Below, in pieces: positions 4,970 to 11,741 of a stretch of 11,741 nucleotides of DNA. The position numbers were made by a program, and so were the translations under genes. The stretch spans positions 1 through 11,741 of the forward strand of contig JBJKRW010000024.1 in NCBI GenBank assembly GCA_046704445.1, written 5' to 3'. The notes below the pieces were generated by a model. The model worked only from the letters and a program-made list of their open reading frames with translations, searched no databases and was not told where the DNA came from. The DNA comes from JBJKRW01 sp046704445 (GTDB lineage Bacteria; Patescibacteriota; Microgenomatia; UBA1406; GWC2-37-13). The first letter of the stretch is position 1. Every line of letters starts with the position of its first letter.

Positions 4970-7507
4970 ATGAATAACGAATTGACACACATCACGGGAC
5001 TTACGGATCAGGAAGTTCGGTCAAGACTCATCCGGTCAGGATATAATGAACTTCCCTCCCAGAAACAACAAAATTTGCTCTCTATCCTGTTTGAGGTGCT
5101 CAAGCAACCCATGCTTCTCCTGCTGTTGGCAAGCGGAACAATATATTTTTTTCTCGGAGAAAAACAGGATGCGCTGATGCTCCTTACGTTCGTATTTGTC
5201 GTGGTCGGAATAACCTTTTATCAGGAACGGAAAACCGAACGCGCCCTCGAAGCGTTAAAAAATCTTTCCAGCCCGAGAGCATTGGTGATTCGCAACGGAA
5301 TACAGATCCGTATCTCCGGACGCGAGGTGGTCCCCGACGATATTGTCATATTGAGAGAAGGAGACAGAATCCCGGCCGACGGTACGGTAATCTCCGCAAC
5401 AAACCTTCTGGTTGACGAATCCCTGCTGACCGGCGAATCCCTCGCCGTCAGAAAATCGGTCTGGGACAATAAAACGAAATTGGTCCGTCCGGGAGGTGAG
5501 GATTTACCCTTCGTATTCTCCGGAACAATGGTAAGCCAGGGACACGCAATAATCCGCGTTACTTCTACGGGCGTATCGACGGAAATAGGCAAAATCGGAA
5601 AATCCCTGCAGTCGATAGAAGAAGAAGACACACTATTACAGAAAGAGACCAACAGAATCGTACGGCTCTTCATGGTCATCGGCCTTGCGCTTTGTTCTAT
5701 CGTCATAATAACGTATGCCGTGACGCGGGGAAACTGGCTGAACGGGTTTTTGGCAGGCATTACTCTTGGTATGGCCATGCTGCCCGAAGAGTTTCCGGTC
5801 GTACTCCTCATTTTTCTGACTCTCGGTGCATGGAGGATCTCAAAAAGACAGGTTTTGACGCGTAAAACCGCCGCAATCGAAACTCTCGGAGCAGCCACCG
5901 TTCTCTGTGTGGATAAAACCGGAACTCTGACACTCAACAGAATGCGTCTGGACGGCATGATGTCGGGTAAATCATATTGCAGTCTGCAAAAACTGCATGA
6001 TGCTCCTCTTCCCGAACAGTACCATATGCTGCTCGAATACGCGGTGCTGGCAAGTCAACGGGATCCTTTTGATCCGATTGAAAAAGAAATACATCAGAAA
6101 AGTACGTTGTATCTCTCCCATACCGAACATGTCCATGCGGAATGGATACTTGTCAAGGAATATCCGTTGTCCAAGGAACTCCTTGCCCTGTCCCATGTCT
6201 GGAAATCGCCCGATGATTCCAACTATGTCATTGCGGCAAAAGGAGCACCGGAAGCAATAGCGGAACTTTGCCACTTTAATGAAAAACAGAAGAAAGAACT
6301 TCTCGTACAGATCAGGAATATGTCGGATAAAGGACTCCGAGTCCTGGGTGTCGCACGCGCTCTTTTTTCCAGGAAAAATCTCCCGAAAGGTCAACATGAT
6401 TTCCTCTTTGAATTCATCGGGCTCGTAGGGTTTACCGACCCTATCAGATCAACGGTCGCCGATTCCGTTGCGGAAAGTTACCGGGCCGGACTGCGAGTCA
6501 TCATGATTACCGGAGATTACCCGGGAACAGCCGGATTTATTGCCGCTCAGATCAGGCTGAAAAACCCGGATAAATTCATTACGGGATCGGAACTGCAGAC
6601 CATGAACCATCTCACACTCAGGGAGCAAATCAAAAATGTAAATATTTTTGCCCGTGTGGTACCCGAACAGAAACTTGCCATCGTCAACGCTCTGAAGGCA
6701 AACGGAGAAATCGTCGCCATGACCGGTGACGGAGTAAACGATGCCCCCGCCCTTAAATCCGCACACATCGGCATAGCCATGGGAGAACGAGGAACGGATG
6801 TGGCCCGCGAAGCGTCAGATCTGGTACTCTTGAATGATGACTTTTCTTCGATCGTTCAGGCGGTACGGCTCGGCAGAAGAATTTTTGATAACCTGAAAAA
6901 AGCCATCGCGTACATTTTTGCGGTCCACATTCCGATTGCGGGTATGTCCCTTCTTCCGGTAATATTTAATCTGCCGATTGTTCTTTTTCCCGCACATATC
7001 GCGTTTCTCGAATTGATCATCGACCCGGCCTGCTCTATCGTGTTTGAATCCGAAACGGAAGAAAATAACGTCATGAATAGACCACCGCGAAACCTCAAGG
7101 AACCCTTGTTTGACAAAAAAACACTCGTACTCAGTCTTCTTCAAGGGATTGTTCTTCTCACCGCAACGTTTATTGTGTTTCTTCTGGCTCCGCATTACGG
7201 GTTCGGGGAAAAAGAAACCAGAACAATAACATTTATGCTCATCGTATTCGGAAACCTTATGCTGATTGTCACCAATCTGTCGCGCACCGATCATATTCTC
7301 AGGATTCTCCGGAGCAAAAACAAAGCGCTCTTTCTCGTACTCGGAGGAACCGTTTTGTCACTTTTGCTAATTCTCAATATTCCGTTCATCAGAAATATGT
7401 TCTATTTTTCTTCTTTCCGTCTGTTTGATTTTCTTGCGGCTTTCGCAGTCGCCATAATAAGCATAGTCTGGTTTGAGGGTTTCAAAATACTGAAGTCAAA
7501 AAATTAA
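4970..7507 (+). CDS. P-type cation-transporting ATPase
   Basis: 845 residues, full length for a P2-like pump. In order: N-terminal cation-ATPase segment (about 1-60), first membrane hairpin (40-85), actuator domain with TGES (154-157), M3-M4 with PEEFP (272-276), phosphorylation motif DKTGTLT (Asp315), nucleotide-binding KGAPE (424-428), hinge motif TGDGVNDAP (585-593), then about six C-terminal helices. It uses ATP to move cations across the cytoplasmic membrane. M4 has PEEFP instead of PEGLP, and M6 has ELIIDP instead of the calcium-site N-x-x-T-D, so calcium specificity should not be assumed. The CPC/CPH motif and metal-binding domain of heavy-metal pumps are absent. No Shine-Dalgarno precedes the ATG, which follows the leader terminator by 6 nt. 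Expression is therefore likely to depend on read-through of that terminator. Confidence 0.95.
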   Translation: MNNELTHITGLTDQEVRSRLIRSGYNELPSQKQQNLLSILFEVLKQPMLLLLLASGTIYFFLGEKQDALMLLTFVFVVVGITFYQERKTERALEALKNLSSPRALVIRNGIQIRISGREVVPDDIVILREGDRIPADGTVISATNLLVDESLLTGESLAVRKSVWDNKTKLVRPGGEDLPFVFSGTMVSQGHAIIRVTSTGVSTEIGKIGKSLQSIEEEDTLLQKETNRIVRLFMVIGLALCSIVIITYAVTRGNWLNGFLAGITLGMAMLPEEFPVVLLIFLTLGAWRISKRQVLTRKTAAIETLGAATVLCVDKTGTLTLNRMRLDGMMSGKSYCSLQKLHDAPLPEQYHMLLEYAVLASQRDPFDPIEKEIHQKSTLYLSHTEHVHAEWILVKEYPLSKELLALSHVWKSPDDSNYVIAAKGAPEAIAELCHFNEKQKKELLVQIRNMSDKGLRVLGVARALFSRKNLPKGQHDFLFEFIGLVGFTDPIRSTVADSVAESYRAGLRVIMITGDYPGTAGFIAAQIRLKNPDKFITGSELQTMNHLTLREQIKNVNIFARVVPEQKLAIVNALKANGEIVAMTGDGVNDAPALKSAHIGIAMGERGTDVAREASDLVLLNDDFSSIVQAVRLGRRIFDNLKKAIAYIFAVHIPIAGMSLLPVIFNLPIVLFPAHIAFLELIIDPACSIVFESETEENNVMNRPPRNLKEPLFDKKTLVLSLLQGIVLLTATFIVFLLAPHYGFGEKETRTITFMLIVFGNLMLIVTNLSRTDHILRILRSKNKALFLVLGGTVLSLLLILNIPFIRNMFYFSSFRLFDFLAAFAVAIISIVWFEGFKILKSKN

Positions 7508-7519
7508 AGGAAAAAGCCG

Positions 7520-7837
7520 TTATTGTATGTCATAAATCGTCTTTACAGTTTCGGGGCTCCAGAGCCCCATGCTTACGTAGGTAAATCTTGCACAACCTCC
7601 TGCTCCCGGCGTTACCGAAGTCCATCCGTTTCCTTCCCTGATTGCGGCAATCATAATCTCACCCGCCTCAAGCATGTGCCTGTAACGTAACGGAGATGAA
7701 GCATAAACACCCGGAGAAACCGCGTTGACCGAAAAAGCCGCAGGAAAGAGGAGTCGGCAAAAAAGCTTATGTATGCGGTTATCAACCCTGCGCGACAATT
7801 GAGAAGCACCGGAATATTTATCTTTCATCGAATCCAA
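7520..7837 (-). CDS. Short unrecognised reading frame, probably a truncated gene
   Basis: An open frame of 105 codons (TTG 7837, or ATG 7828). Its C-terminal part, coded by 7520 to about 7740, looks like genuine protein: VSPGVYASSPLRYRHM, EIMIAAIREGNGW, PGAGGCARFTYVSMGLW and SPETVKTIYDIQ. Its first 30 or so residues lie exactly antisense to the GNAT remnant and are probably not native. No Shine-Dalgarno is visible. The best explanation is the 3' fragment of a lost gene joined 5'-to-5' with the GNAT fragment. I recognise no family. Confidence 0.4.
   Translation of the reverse strand: MDSMKDKYSGASQLSRRVDNRIHKLFCRLLFPAAFSVNAVSPGVYASSPLRYRHMLEAGEIMIAAIREGNGWTSVTPGAGGCARFTYVSMGLWSPETVKTIYDIQ
7553..7568. 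repeat. GC-rich inverted repeat after the ATPase gene
   Basis: GGGGCTC (7553-7559), CA, GAGCCCC (7562-7568). It lies 46 bp after the ATPase stop and could form a hairpin in its mRNA, but there is no U tract, so it is not a typical terminator. It also falls inside the minus-strand fragment. Confidence 0.4.
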
Positions 7838-7962
7838 AACGAGAGGCGGCCAATGGGCTGTATAAAAAAACAGGATTCATTCTTTATAAAAGCATCACTA
7901 TAAATTCCGCTGTAGATCTTGATCACCAGGTAAGTCTGACTGTCGTGCCCGAGTCTTTGTGA
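7741..7962 (+). pseudogene. Frameshifted 3' remnant of a GNAT N-acetyltransferase
   Basis: Plus frame 1 begins QERGVGKK, the GNAT acetyl-CoA motif Q-x-x-G-x-G. The sense then moves to frame 2 from 7763 (KLMYAVINPARQLRSTG) and returns to frame 1 with IYLSSNPKREAANGLYKKTGF, a classical GNAT C-terminal motif (A-x-x-L-Y-x-x-x-G-F). One extra A in the A6 run at 7759-7764 and an extra AT near 7815-7823 (net +3) would explain both shifts. The N-terminal half is missing, and upstream plus frames carry stops. Frame 1 runs to TGA at 7960, into the antisense of the kinase 3' end. GNAT identity of the fragment is secure; an active product is very unlikely. Confidence 0.72.
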
Positions 7963-9329
7963 GAATCAACCGTTAATCCGATTTTATAAATGTCGCAGAT
8001 ATGTTTGACTATCGACAGCCCAACCCCATACCCCTTGGCAAGACGCGATGCGGATTTCCCGCGGTAAAAACGGTCGAATATCCGTGAACGCTCATCTTCC
8101 GCCATTCCTTCTCCTGAATCTCTGACCTCTATTTCCGTTTTGCGGCCCGATACCTTGCAGATTAGTTTTATATAGCCTCCGGATCTACTGTATTTTATCG
8201 CGTTTGAGACAAGATTGGAAAGAATGATTTCAAGATATTCTTTCGGCAACCGCGATTCTACTGTTTCCGGTCCTATCATATTGAGCTTGAGACGTTTGAT
8301 ATCACACTGATTTACAAACTGTTTTCTGACCTGCGAGAACAAAGCATCGAGACGTATTTTTTTCGGATGCGAAACCAGATGACTGTCCTTATTCAACCTG
8401 CTCAGAAGTAGAAGTTTCTCCAGGAGCGTATTGATATGAAACAGATCCTCTTTGATCAGTTTTACTTCCTCTTTGGTCTCGGGAGTGACATCCAGCACCT
8501 CAAGGGATGTGATGGCGCGGGTCAATGGCGTTTTAAGCTCATGGGACGCGTTGGCAATAAATTCCTTTTGACGGGAAGTCATCTCTTTCAATCTTCCGAT
8601 CATCTCGTTAAACTTCCGCACAAGAATCACCAGTTCGTCCTGAGGATTCCCATCCATGGAAAGTCGCGATTCAAGATTCTCAAGATCCATTGTCTCCGCA
8701 ACCCTGCTTAACCGGACAAGAGGATTTAACGTATTGCGGGCCAACAAATATCCCACAATAAAACTCCCGACAAGACTCATAAAACCGAGTATTGAAAATA
8801 CGGTCAACATGTTCTGCCTGAAGGCGAACAAATCCGCAGTGGACTTTGACAAAATCAGAGATCCTATCAAGGTATGACTGTTAATCAAAGGAATAACCAT
8901 TACCGTAAAATTTTGTTTGTTCCAGACTATCTGCGTTTCGAACAAAGATTTCGACTTAAATACGCGGTCGATCAACGGAAGCAATACCCGGTTGAATTCT
9001 TTATCGCCCGATCCGTCATACACGAAAGAACCGTACGACCGGACAATATTTTTTTTTGCGTCAACGATAACCGATGAGGCATTCTCATTCAATAAAAACT
9101 GTTTTAACGAAGCGCCCGTTTTATCTTTCCGGAAAATAATCCGATTATTATCCAAAAGCAGATGATTATTAACGATCTCATTCATATCATCCGAAAGATC
9201 TTTTTTAATCTGATAATTCGTCATAAAGGTAAAAATGACAAAAAACAGAGAATACAATACAATCAGAAATCCGAATACATACAATGTAAAGGTGAAGGCA
9301 AACCGCTGTTTTGTAGTCAATTGTCGCAT
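7923..9329 (-). CDS. Two-component sensor histidine kinase (HAMP type)
   Basis: 468 residues. TM1 at about 13-35, an extracytoplasmic sensor region of about 135 residues (38-172), TM2 at about 174-196, HAMP at about 197-250. The HisKA segment ASHELKTPLT puts the phospho-accepting His at 263. The catalytic domain has an N box SNLVSNAIKYS (Asn376), a G1 box DSGEG (404-408), FYRG and a G2 box GYGVGLSIVKH. It phosphorylates itself and its partner regulator encoded just upstream. The ATG lies inside the regulator gene (13-bp overlap) with AAAGGA 8 nt before it. The sensor domain is not one I recognise, so the signal is unknown. The gene's last codons overlap the frame of the GNAT remnant on the opposite strand. 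Confidence 0.95.
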   Translation of the reverse strand: MRQLTTKQRFAFTFTLYVFGFLIVLYSLFFVIFTFMTNYQIKKDLSDDMNEIVNNHLLLDNNRIIFRKDKTGASLKQFLLNENASSVIVDAKKNIVRSYGSFVYDGSGDKEFNRVLLPLIDRVFKSKSLFETQIVWNKQNFTVMVIPLINSHTLIGSLILSKSTADLFAFRQNMLTVFSILGFMSLVGSFIVGYLLARNTLNPLVRLSRVAETMDLENLESRLSMDGNPQDELVILVRKFNEMIGRLKEMTSRQKEFIANASHELKTPLTRAITSLEVLDVTPETKEEVKLIKEDLFHINTLLEKLLLLSRLNKDSHLVSHPKKIRLDALFSQVRKQFVNQCDIKRLKLNMIGPETVESRLPKEYLEIILSNLVSNAIKYSRSGGYIKLICKVSGRKTEIEVRDSGEGMAEDERSRIFDRFYRGKSASRLAKGYGVGLSIVKHICDIYKIGLTVDSHKDSGTTVRLTW

Positions 9330-9988
9330 AGCATATATCCTTTATTTTTAACCGTTTTAATGAGAATCCCGTTCCTGTCATTGAGTTTTTTTCGTATATA
9401 GCGGATATGCACATCTACCGTATTTGATAAAGGGTCGATATCCTCACCCCACACGTGATGAAGAAGATCCATGCGGTCAATCACCTTGTTTTTATTGACC
9501 GCCAGATACTCAAGCAGCGCATATTCTTTCGGTGCCATCTCGACAATCCTGCCATTTAGCGCAACCCCGGCGGTGTTGATATTAATCACAAGTTTTTTTA
9601 TTCTGACGAGCGGGGAACCCTTCGTTGCACCGGAACGTCTGATAAGCGCCTTGACTCGTGCAATCAATTCTTCGCGGTTGAAAGGTTTTGTAAGATAATC
9701 ATCCGCTCCGGACGACAGACTCTCCACTTTGTCTTCAACCTGGCTTTTTGCGGTCAGCATCAGGATCGGCACTGGATTGTGCTTTGCGCGCAGTTTGGTA
9801 CAAAGGACCACTCCATCCGTATCGGGAAGCATCCAATCCAGAATAACCGCATCATAGCCTTCCTCCTCAGCCTGAAACAGTCCGTCTTCCCCGTTGCGTG
9901 AAACCGTTACCTGAAATCCCGATTTGCTCAGTATGGTTTTCAGGTTTGCCGCAATCCGTTCATCGTCTTCTATGACCAGTATATGCAT
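9317..9988 (-). CDS. OmpR/PhoB-family response regulator
   Basis: From ATG 9988 the protein has 223 residues. The receiver domain (1-118) has the acidic pair Asp8/Asp9 (VIEDDE), phospho-acceptor Asp51 (VILDWMLPD), Thr79 and Lys101 (LTKPF). A winged helix-turn-helix domain follows (about 125-221) with APKEYALLEYL, VWGEDIDPLSNTVDVHIRY and RKKL-type recognition-helix features, ending KNKGYML. The frame could start 11 codons earlier (10021), but the family start MHILVIEDD and an extended -10 at 10020-10012 support 9988. No Shine-Dalgarno precedes it. It acts as the DNA-binding partner of the kinase; the 7+4+7 direct repeat near 10881 is a plausible target. Confidence 0.95.
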   Translation of the reverse strand: MHILVIEDDERIAANLKTILSKSGFQVTVSRNGEDGLFQAEEEGYDAVILDWMLPDTDGVVLCTKLRAKHNPVPILMLTAKSQVEDKVESLSSGADDYLTKPFNREELIARVKALIRRSGATKGSPLVRIKKLVININTAGVALNGRIVEMAPKEYALLEYLAVNKNKVIDRMDLLHHVWGEDIDPLSNTVDVHIRYIRKKLNDRNGILIKTVKNKGYMLCDN

Positions 9989-10011
9989 ATAGTAATTTGA
10001 ACTACTGACAA

Positions 10012-10020
10012 AGTATAACA
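10012..10020 (-). promoter_or_regulatory. Extended -10 promoter of the two-component operon
   Basis: TGTTATACT on minus (TGn plus TATACT, 10020-10012), with no clear -35. Predicted start near 10005, giving a leader of about 17 nt. The same nine bases occur at 11049-11057. Confidence 0.5.
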
Positions 10021-10044
10021 AAATGAATTCTGTCCATATTATTA

Positions 10045-10076
10045 CACAAACACCTGCGGAAACGCAGGTGTTTGTG
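10045..10076. terminator. 14-bp perfect hairpin between the cytochrome b5-like and regulator genes
   Basis: CACAAACACCTGCG and its exact complement flank a 4-nt loop (GAAA on plus, TTTC on minus). It begins 19 bp after the stop of the upstream minus-strand gene and probably ends or stabilises that mRNA. There is no U tract on minus; TAATAATAT follows instead, so termination may be incomplete. Confidence 0.6.
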
Positions 10077-10095
10077 AACGAGCGGTAGTGAAATC

Positions 10096-10797
10096 TTAGT
10101 TATCGACATGTACTTGCTGTTGTACTGAAGTATCATTGCTTTGATGTTTGGAATCGTTGCCTGTTTCGTGATCGCCTTCCGTTTCAATTTCATTATCAAG
10201 CTGGATCTTCTCCCCAACGGACACGGAAGAACCTGTGCCCGTCTGCTGGTTTGACGACGACGCGGTATTCACCGTTGTTCCGGCGGAAGCCGATGATCCG
10301 GAGCTTGTACTTACCAAATACTGTTGCATACGGGAAACGTCGGTCCCGTGAACGCTTTCGTATAGCGAAGTCTGATCCGTGCCGCATTTGAACACATCTC
10401 CCCCGGAATGTGTCGAACGCAGAGACGTAACATCATACTGTTTTCCGAAAAGCGTAATAATACAGCCTCCGGTTGTTGTTTGAGAACCTGAAGATGAAAC
10501 TGTGGTTGTCGGAACAGGCGTTGGCGTCGCGTCCGTTGTCTTTGATCCGGCACTCATATTTACCGCAAATTTTGCGGTCTCCGCCGTCGGCTTTGCTTCA
10601 GTATTTGCAAGATTCGATTCTTCCTGAATCGCCGCCTGTACGGTTTTAACTTCGGGAACAGATGGCTTAAACGAATCCATACTCCCCGCAACCTTGACAA
10701 CCCCCGCAAGACTGGTCAATAACGTAATACCCGTAACCGTTGCCATCATTACGGTCACAAGTATATGGTTTGTAAAAAACCCCATGATATTTTTCAT
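10096..10797 (-). CDS. Membrane-anchored protein with a cytochrome b5-like heme-binding domain
   Basis: 233 residues. An N-terminal signal-anchor helix (about 11-37) is followed by a low-complexity T/S/P/A linker (about 45-110) and a compact domain at about 112-162. Its core, ITLFGKQYDVTSLRSTHSGG then DVFKCGTDQTSLYESVHG, matches the cytochrome b5 pattern: Y-D-V-T, H-x-G-G with first heme ligand His130, and a second His at 150. The 20-residue His-His spacing is shorter than in classical cytochrome b5 (about 24). Cys112 and Cys138 could form a disulfide. The tail (165-233) is again S/T/G-rich, then acidic. The domain is probably exposed outside the membrane and may carry electrons. A TATAAT at 10821-10816 serves as -10; no Shine-Dalgarno is seen. 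The two-component genes follow on the same strand after a hairpin. Confidence 0.87.
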   Translation of the reverse strand: MKNIMGFFTNHILVTVMMATVTGITLLTSLAGVVKVAGSMDSFKPSVPEVKTVQAAIQEESNLANTEAKPTAETAKFAVNMSAGSKTTDATPTPVPTTTVSSSGSQTTTGGCIITLFGKQYDVTSLRSTHSGGDVFKCGTDQTSLYESVHGTDVSRMQQYLVSTSSGSSASAGTTVNTASSSNQQTGTGSSVSVGEKIQLDNEIETEGDHETGNDSKHQSNDTSVQQQVHVDN

Positions 10798-10815
10798 AGA
10801 TAAAATACAGTGAAA

Positions 10816-10821
10816 ATTATA
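10816..10821 (-). promoter_or_regulatory. -10 element of the cytochrome b5-like gene
   Basis: Consensus TATAAT on minus with a predicted start near 10809, about 12 nt before the ATG. The -35 is poor, as expected for a promoter needing an activator such as the nearby PhoB-type regulator. Confidence 0.5.
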
Positions 10822-10880
10822 ACGATGGTCAGAAACATGAACAGTTCATATAACATATTCGCCAGTATATACGATACCGC

Positions 10881-10898
10881 ATTAAGAATAGATTAAGA
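10881..10898. promoter_or_regulatory. 7+4+7 direct repeat, candidate PhoB/OmpR-type regulator box
   Basis: ATTAAGA (10881-10887), ATAG, ATTAAGA (10892-10898): two exact 7-bp repeats with an 11-bp period, the geometry bound by tandem PhoB-family dimers. It is centred about 80 bp upstream of the predicted start of the cytochrome b5-like gene. Confidence 0.45.
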
Positions 10899-11048
10899 AA
10901 ACCGCTTGAATTCTACGGCTGACATATTCCATGATGTAAAAAGATAATCTGCGCCGGAGATCCGGAACGAAACCGAACCGGCGCCTCTCAATTAATCCGT
11001 TCAACCCATGCAAATATTGTCATAAAACATGCGGAAATTCTCGTACGA
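10899..11048. other. Rest of the intergenic region, with a CCGG-rich inverted repeat
   Basis: No coding frame is credible here. GCGCCGG (10951-10957) and CCGGCGC (10978-10984) form a 7-bp stem around a 20-nt loop containing another CCGG, so CCGGAGATCCGG can form a competing hairpin. No U tract follows on either strand. Nothing else stands out. Confidence 0.35.
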
Positions 11049-11057
11049 TGTTATACT
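11049..11057 (+). promoter_or_regulatory. Extended -10 promoter of the last gene
   Basis: TGTTATACT, identical to the extended -10 of the two-component operon. The predicted start is about 11064, one base before ATG 11065. No -35 is visible. Confidence 0.5.
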
Positions 11058-11064
11058 GGATACA

Positions 11065-11741
11065 ATGAAAGGACGATTTATGCAGATGCTTAAAACCCAT
11101 TTTACAGCTCTTCTGGTATTTTTCACGCTGGGAGCATGTGCGGCAACAGCGTATTTTATCCCGAATATAAGAAATCTCAAAGCGCAGCTCACGCTCAAAA
11201 CCACAAAAGAAAACAGCCTGAAAGACCAAATACGAAGCTTAAGCGAATATTACCGCAACCCCCCGACACCCACACCTGCTCCTTCGCTTACTACGGAACG
11301 GTATTGGCCGATGATCGGAAAAAAATATTCGCTTGACTGTTATGATTTTTCTCCGGAACAATCCGCTCCGTCATATCTCCAATCACTCAAAGGATTATTG
11401 GAAACCGGAGAATCACTCCAATACGTGTGTAACAATACGGAATTGAATCAGGCGGCTTTTACCACCGAAAGTCTGATTCCGCAGAATTTTGGAAAGGCCA
11501 AAAATCAATGGAAATTGGGAATTTTTCACATTGCCACAAAAAAAATCGAGATTCTGAAAACCATCCAGTTCTCAAATCCTTACGGCACATGCAACCGGAT
11601 TACGGGATGGTCGGATAATAACGAAATATATTATCAATGCACATCGAGAGACGGACCATGGGGAACTAAAACAATATATAAAATCGGCATTGTCGCAAAA
11701 GACGAGGGAATTATCGAAAGCTGCGACATATTTTCCGATAA
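11065..11741 (+). CDS. Anchored extracytoplasmic protein of unknown function, cut by the window end
   Basis: Open from ATG 11065 to the window end (225 complete codons). The N terminus is positively charged, followed by a hydrophobic helix (LLVFFTLGACAATAYFI), a charged, probably helical or coiled-coil stretch (NLKAQLTLKTTKENSLKDQI) and a proline/threonine linker (PPTPTPAPS). The outer domain beyond has several cysteines (SLDCYDF, YVCNN, GTCNRI, YQCTS, ESCDI) and aromatic-rich strands. LGAC resembles a lipobox, but hydrophobic residues continue after it, so a transmembrane anchor is more likely. Two starts are possible: ATG 11065 lies at the predicted transcript 5' end (leaderless), and ATG 11080 has AAAGGA 6 nt upstream. 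The family is not recognised. Confidence 0.82.
   Translation, partial: MKGRFMQMLKTHFTALLVFFTLGACAATAYFIPNIRNLKAQLTLKTTKENSLKDQIRSLSEYYRNPPTPTPAPSLTTERYWPMIGKKYSLDCYDFSPEQSAPSYLQSLKGLLETGESLQYVCNNTELNQAAFTTESLIPQNFGKAKNQWKLGIFHIATKKIEILKTIQFSNPYGTCNRITGWSDNNEIYYQCTSRDGPWGTKTIYKIGIVAKDEGIIESCDIFSD

Noticed and set aside
5221..5958. 245-codon minus-strand open frame
   Set aside because: Antisense to the conserved P-type ATPase; Arg/Ser/Thr-rich translation typical of a shadow frame.
5972..7294. Several minus-strand open frames of 77-159 codons
   Set aside because: All antisense to the ATPase cytosolic and C-terminal domains, with no recognisable motifs.
10196..10553. Minus-strand open frames of 63 and 80 codons inside the cytochrome b5-like gene
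   Set aside because: Alternative frames of the repetitive Ser/Thr-rich coding sequence; the main frame carries the heme motif.
1..11741. CRISPR arrays, insertion sequences, transposase or integrase genes, rRNA
   Set aside because: Looked for on both strands; no regularly spaced repeats, recombinase motifs or rRNA signatures were seen.

Overview
The window reads as ordinary bacterial coding DNA of about 40-45% G+C using the standard code (TGA is a stop, for example in groES and the histidine kinase gene). Genes are compact and often overlap, several promoters seem to place transcription starts almost on the ATG, and many proteins are small. Together with the types of gene present (thioredoxin-glutaredoxin fusion, stand-alone groES, DUF2892-like protein, cytochrome b5-like anchored protein), this suggests a Candidate Phyla Radiation bacterium of the Microgenomates type. 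That assignment is an inference from gene content, not proven by a marker gene.

Left part (1-3051, all minus strand): a thioredoxin-glutaredoxin fusion gene is followed by groES and a small four-helix membrane protein with a cysteine pair, apparently one operon. Next comes a PadR-type repressor gene with its own strong promoter and an overlapping palindrome; it overlaps the gene for a 'permease-prefix'-like membrane protein. Last is an NlpC/P60 peptidase gene running off the left edge, with a good promoter and Shine-Dalgarno but no clean start codon.

Middle (3052-7962): a DUF2892-like membrane protein (plus), a 43-codon gene remnant (plus), a cupin (minus), an EamA-type permease (plus) and an 845-residue P-type cation ATPase (plus). 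Between permease and ATPase lies a compact leader with its own promoter, a P1-like stem, and mutually exclusive antiterminator and terminator hairpins. It looks like a riboswitch or attenuator that matches no class I know, and is the most interesting item here. After the ATPase is a gene graveyard: a frameshifted 3' piece of a GNAT acetyltransferase (plus) and a short unrecognised reading frame (minus) meet at their 5' ends.

Right part (7923-11741): a two-component system (OmpR/PhoB-type regulator and HAMP-type sensor kinase, overlapping by 13 bp) lies downstream of a membrane-anchored protein with a cytochrome b5-like domain, all on minus. A direct repeat with 7+4+7 geometry, typical of PhoB-family sites, lies upstream of the cytochrome b5-like gene. 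A gene for an anchored, probably extracytoplasmic protein of unknown function starts at 11065 on plus and is cut by the window end. Common themes are redox and thiol chemistry, envelope functions and ion transport.
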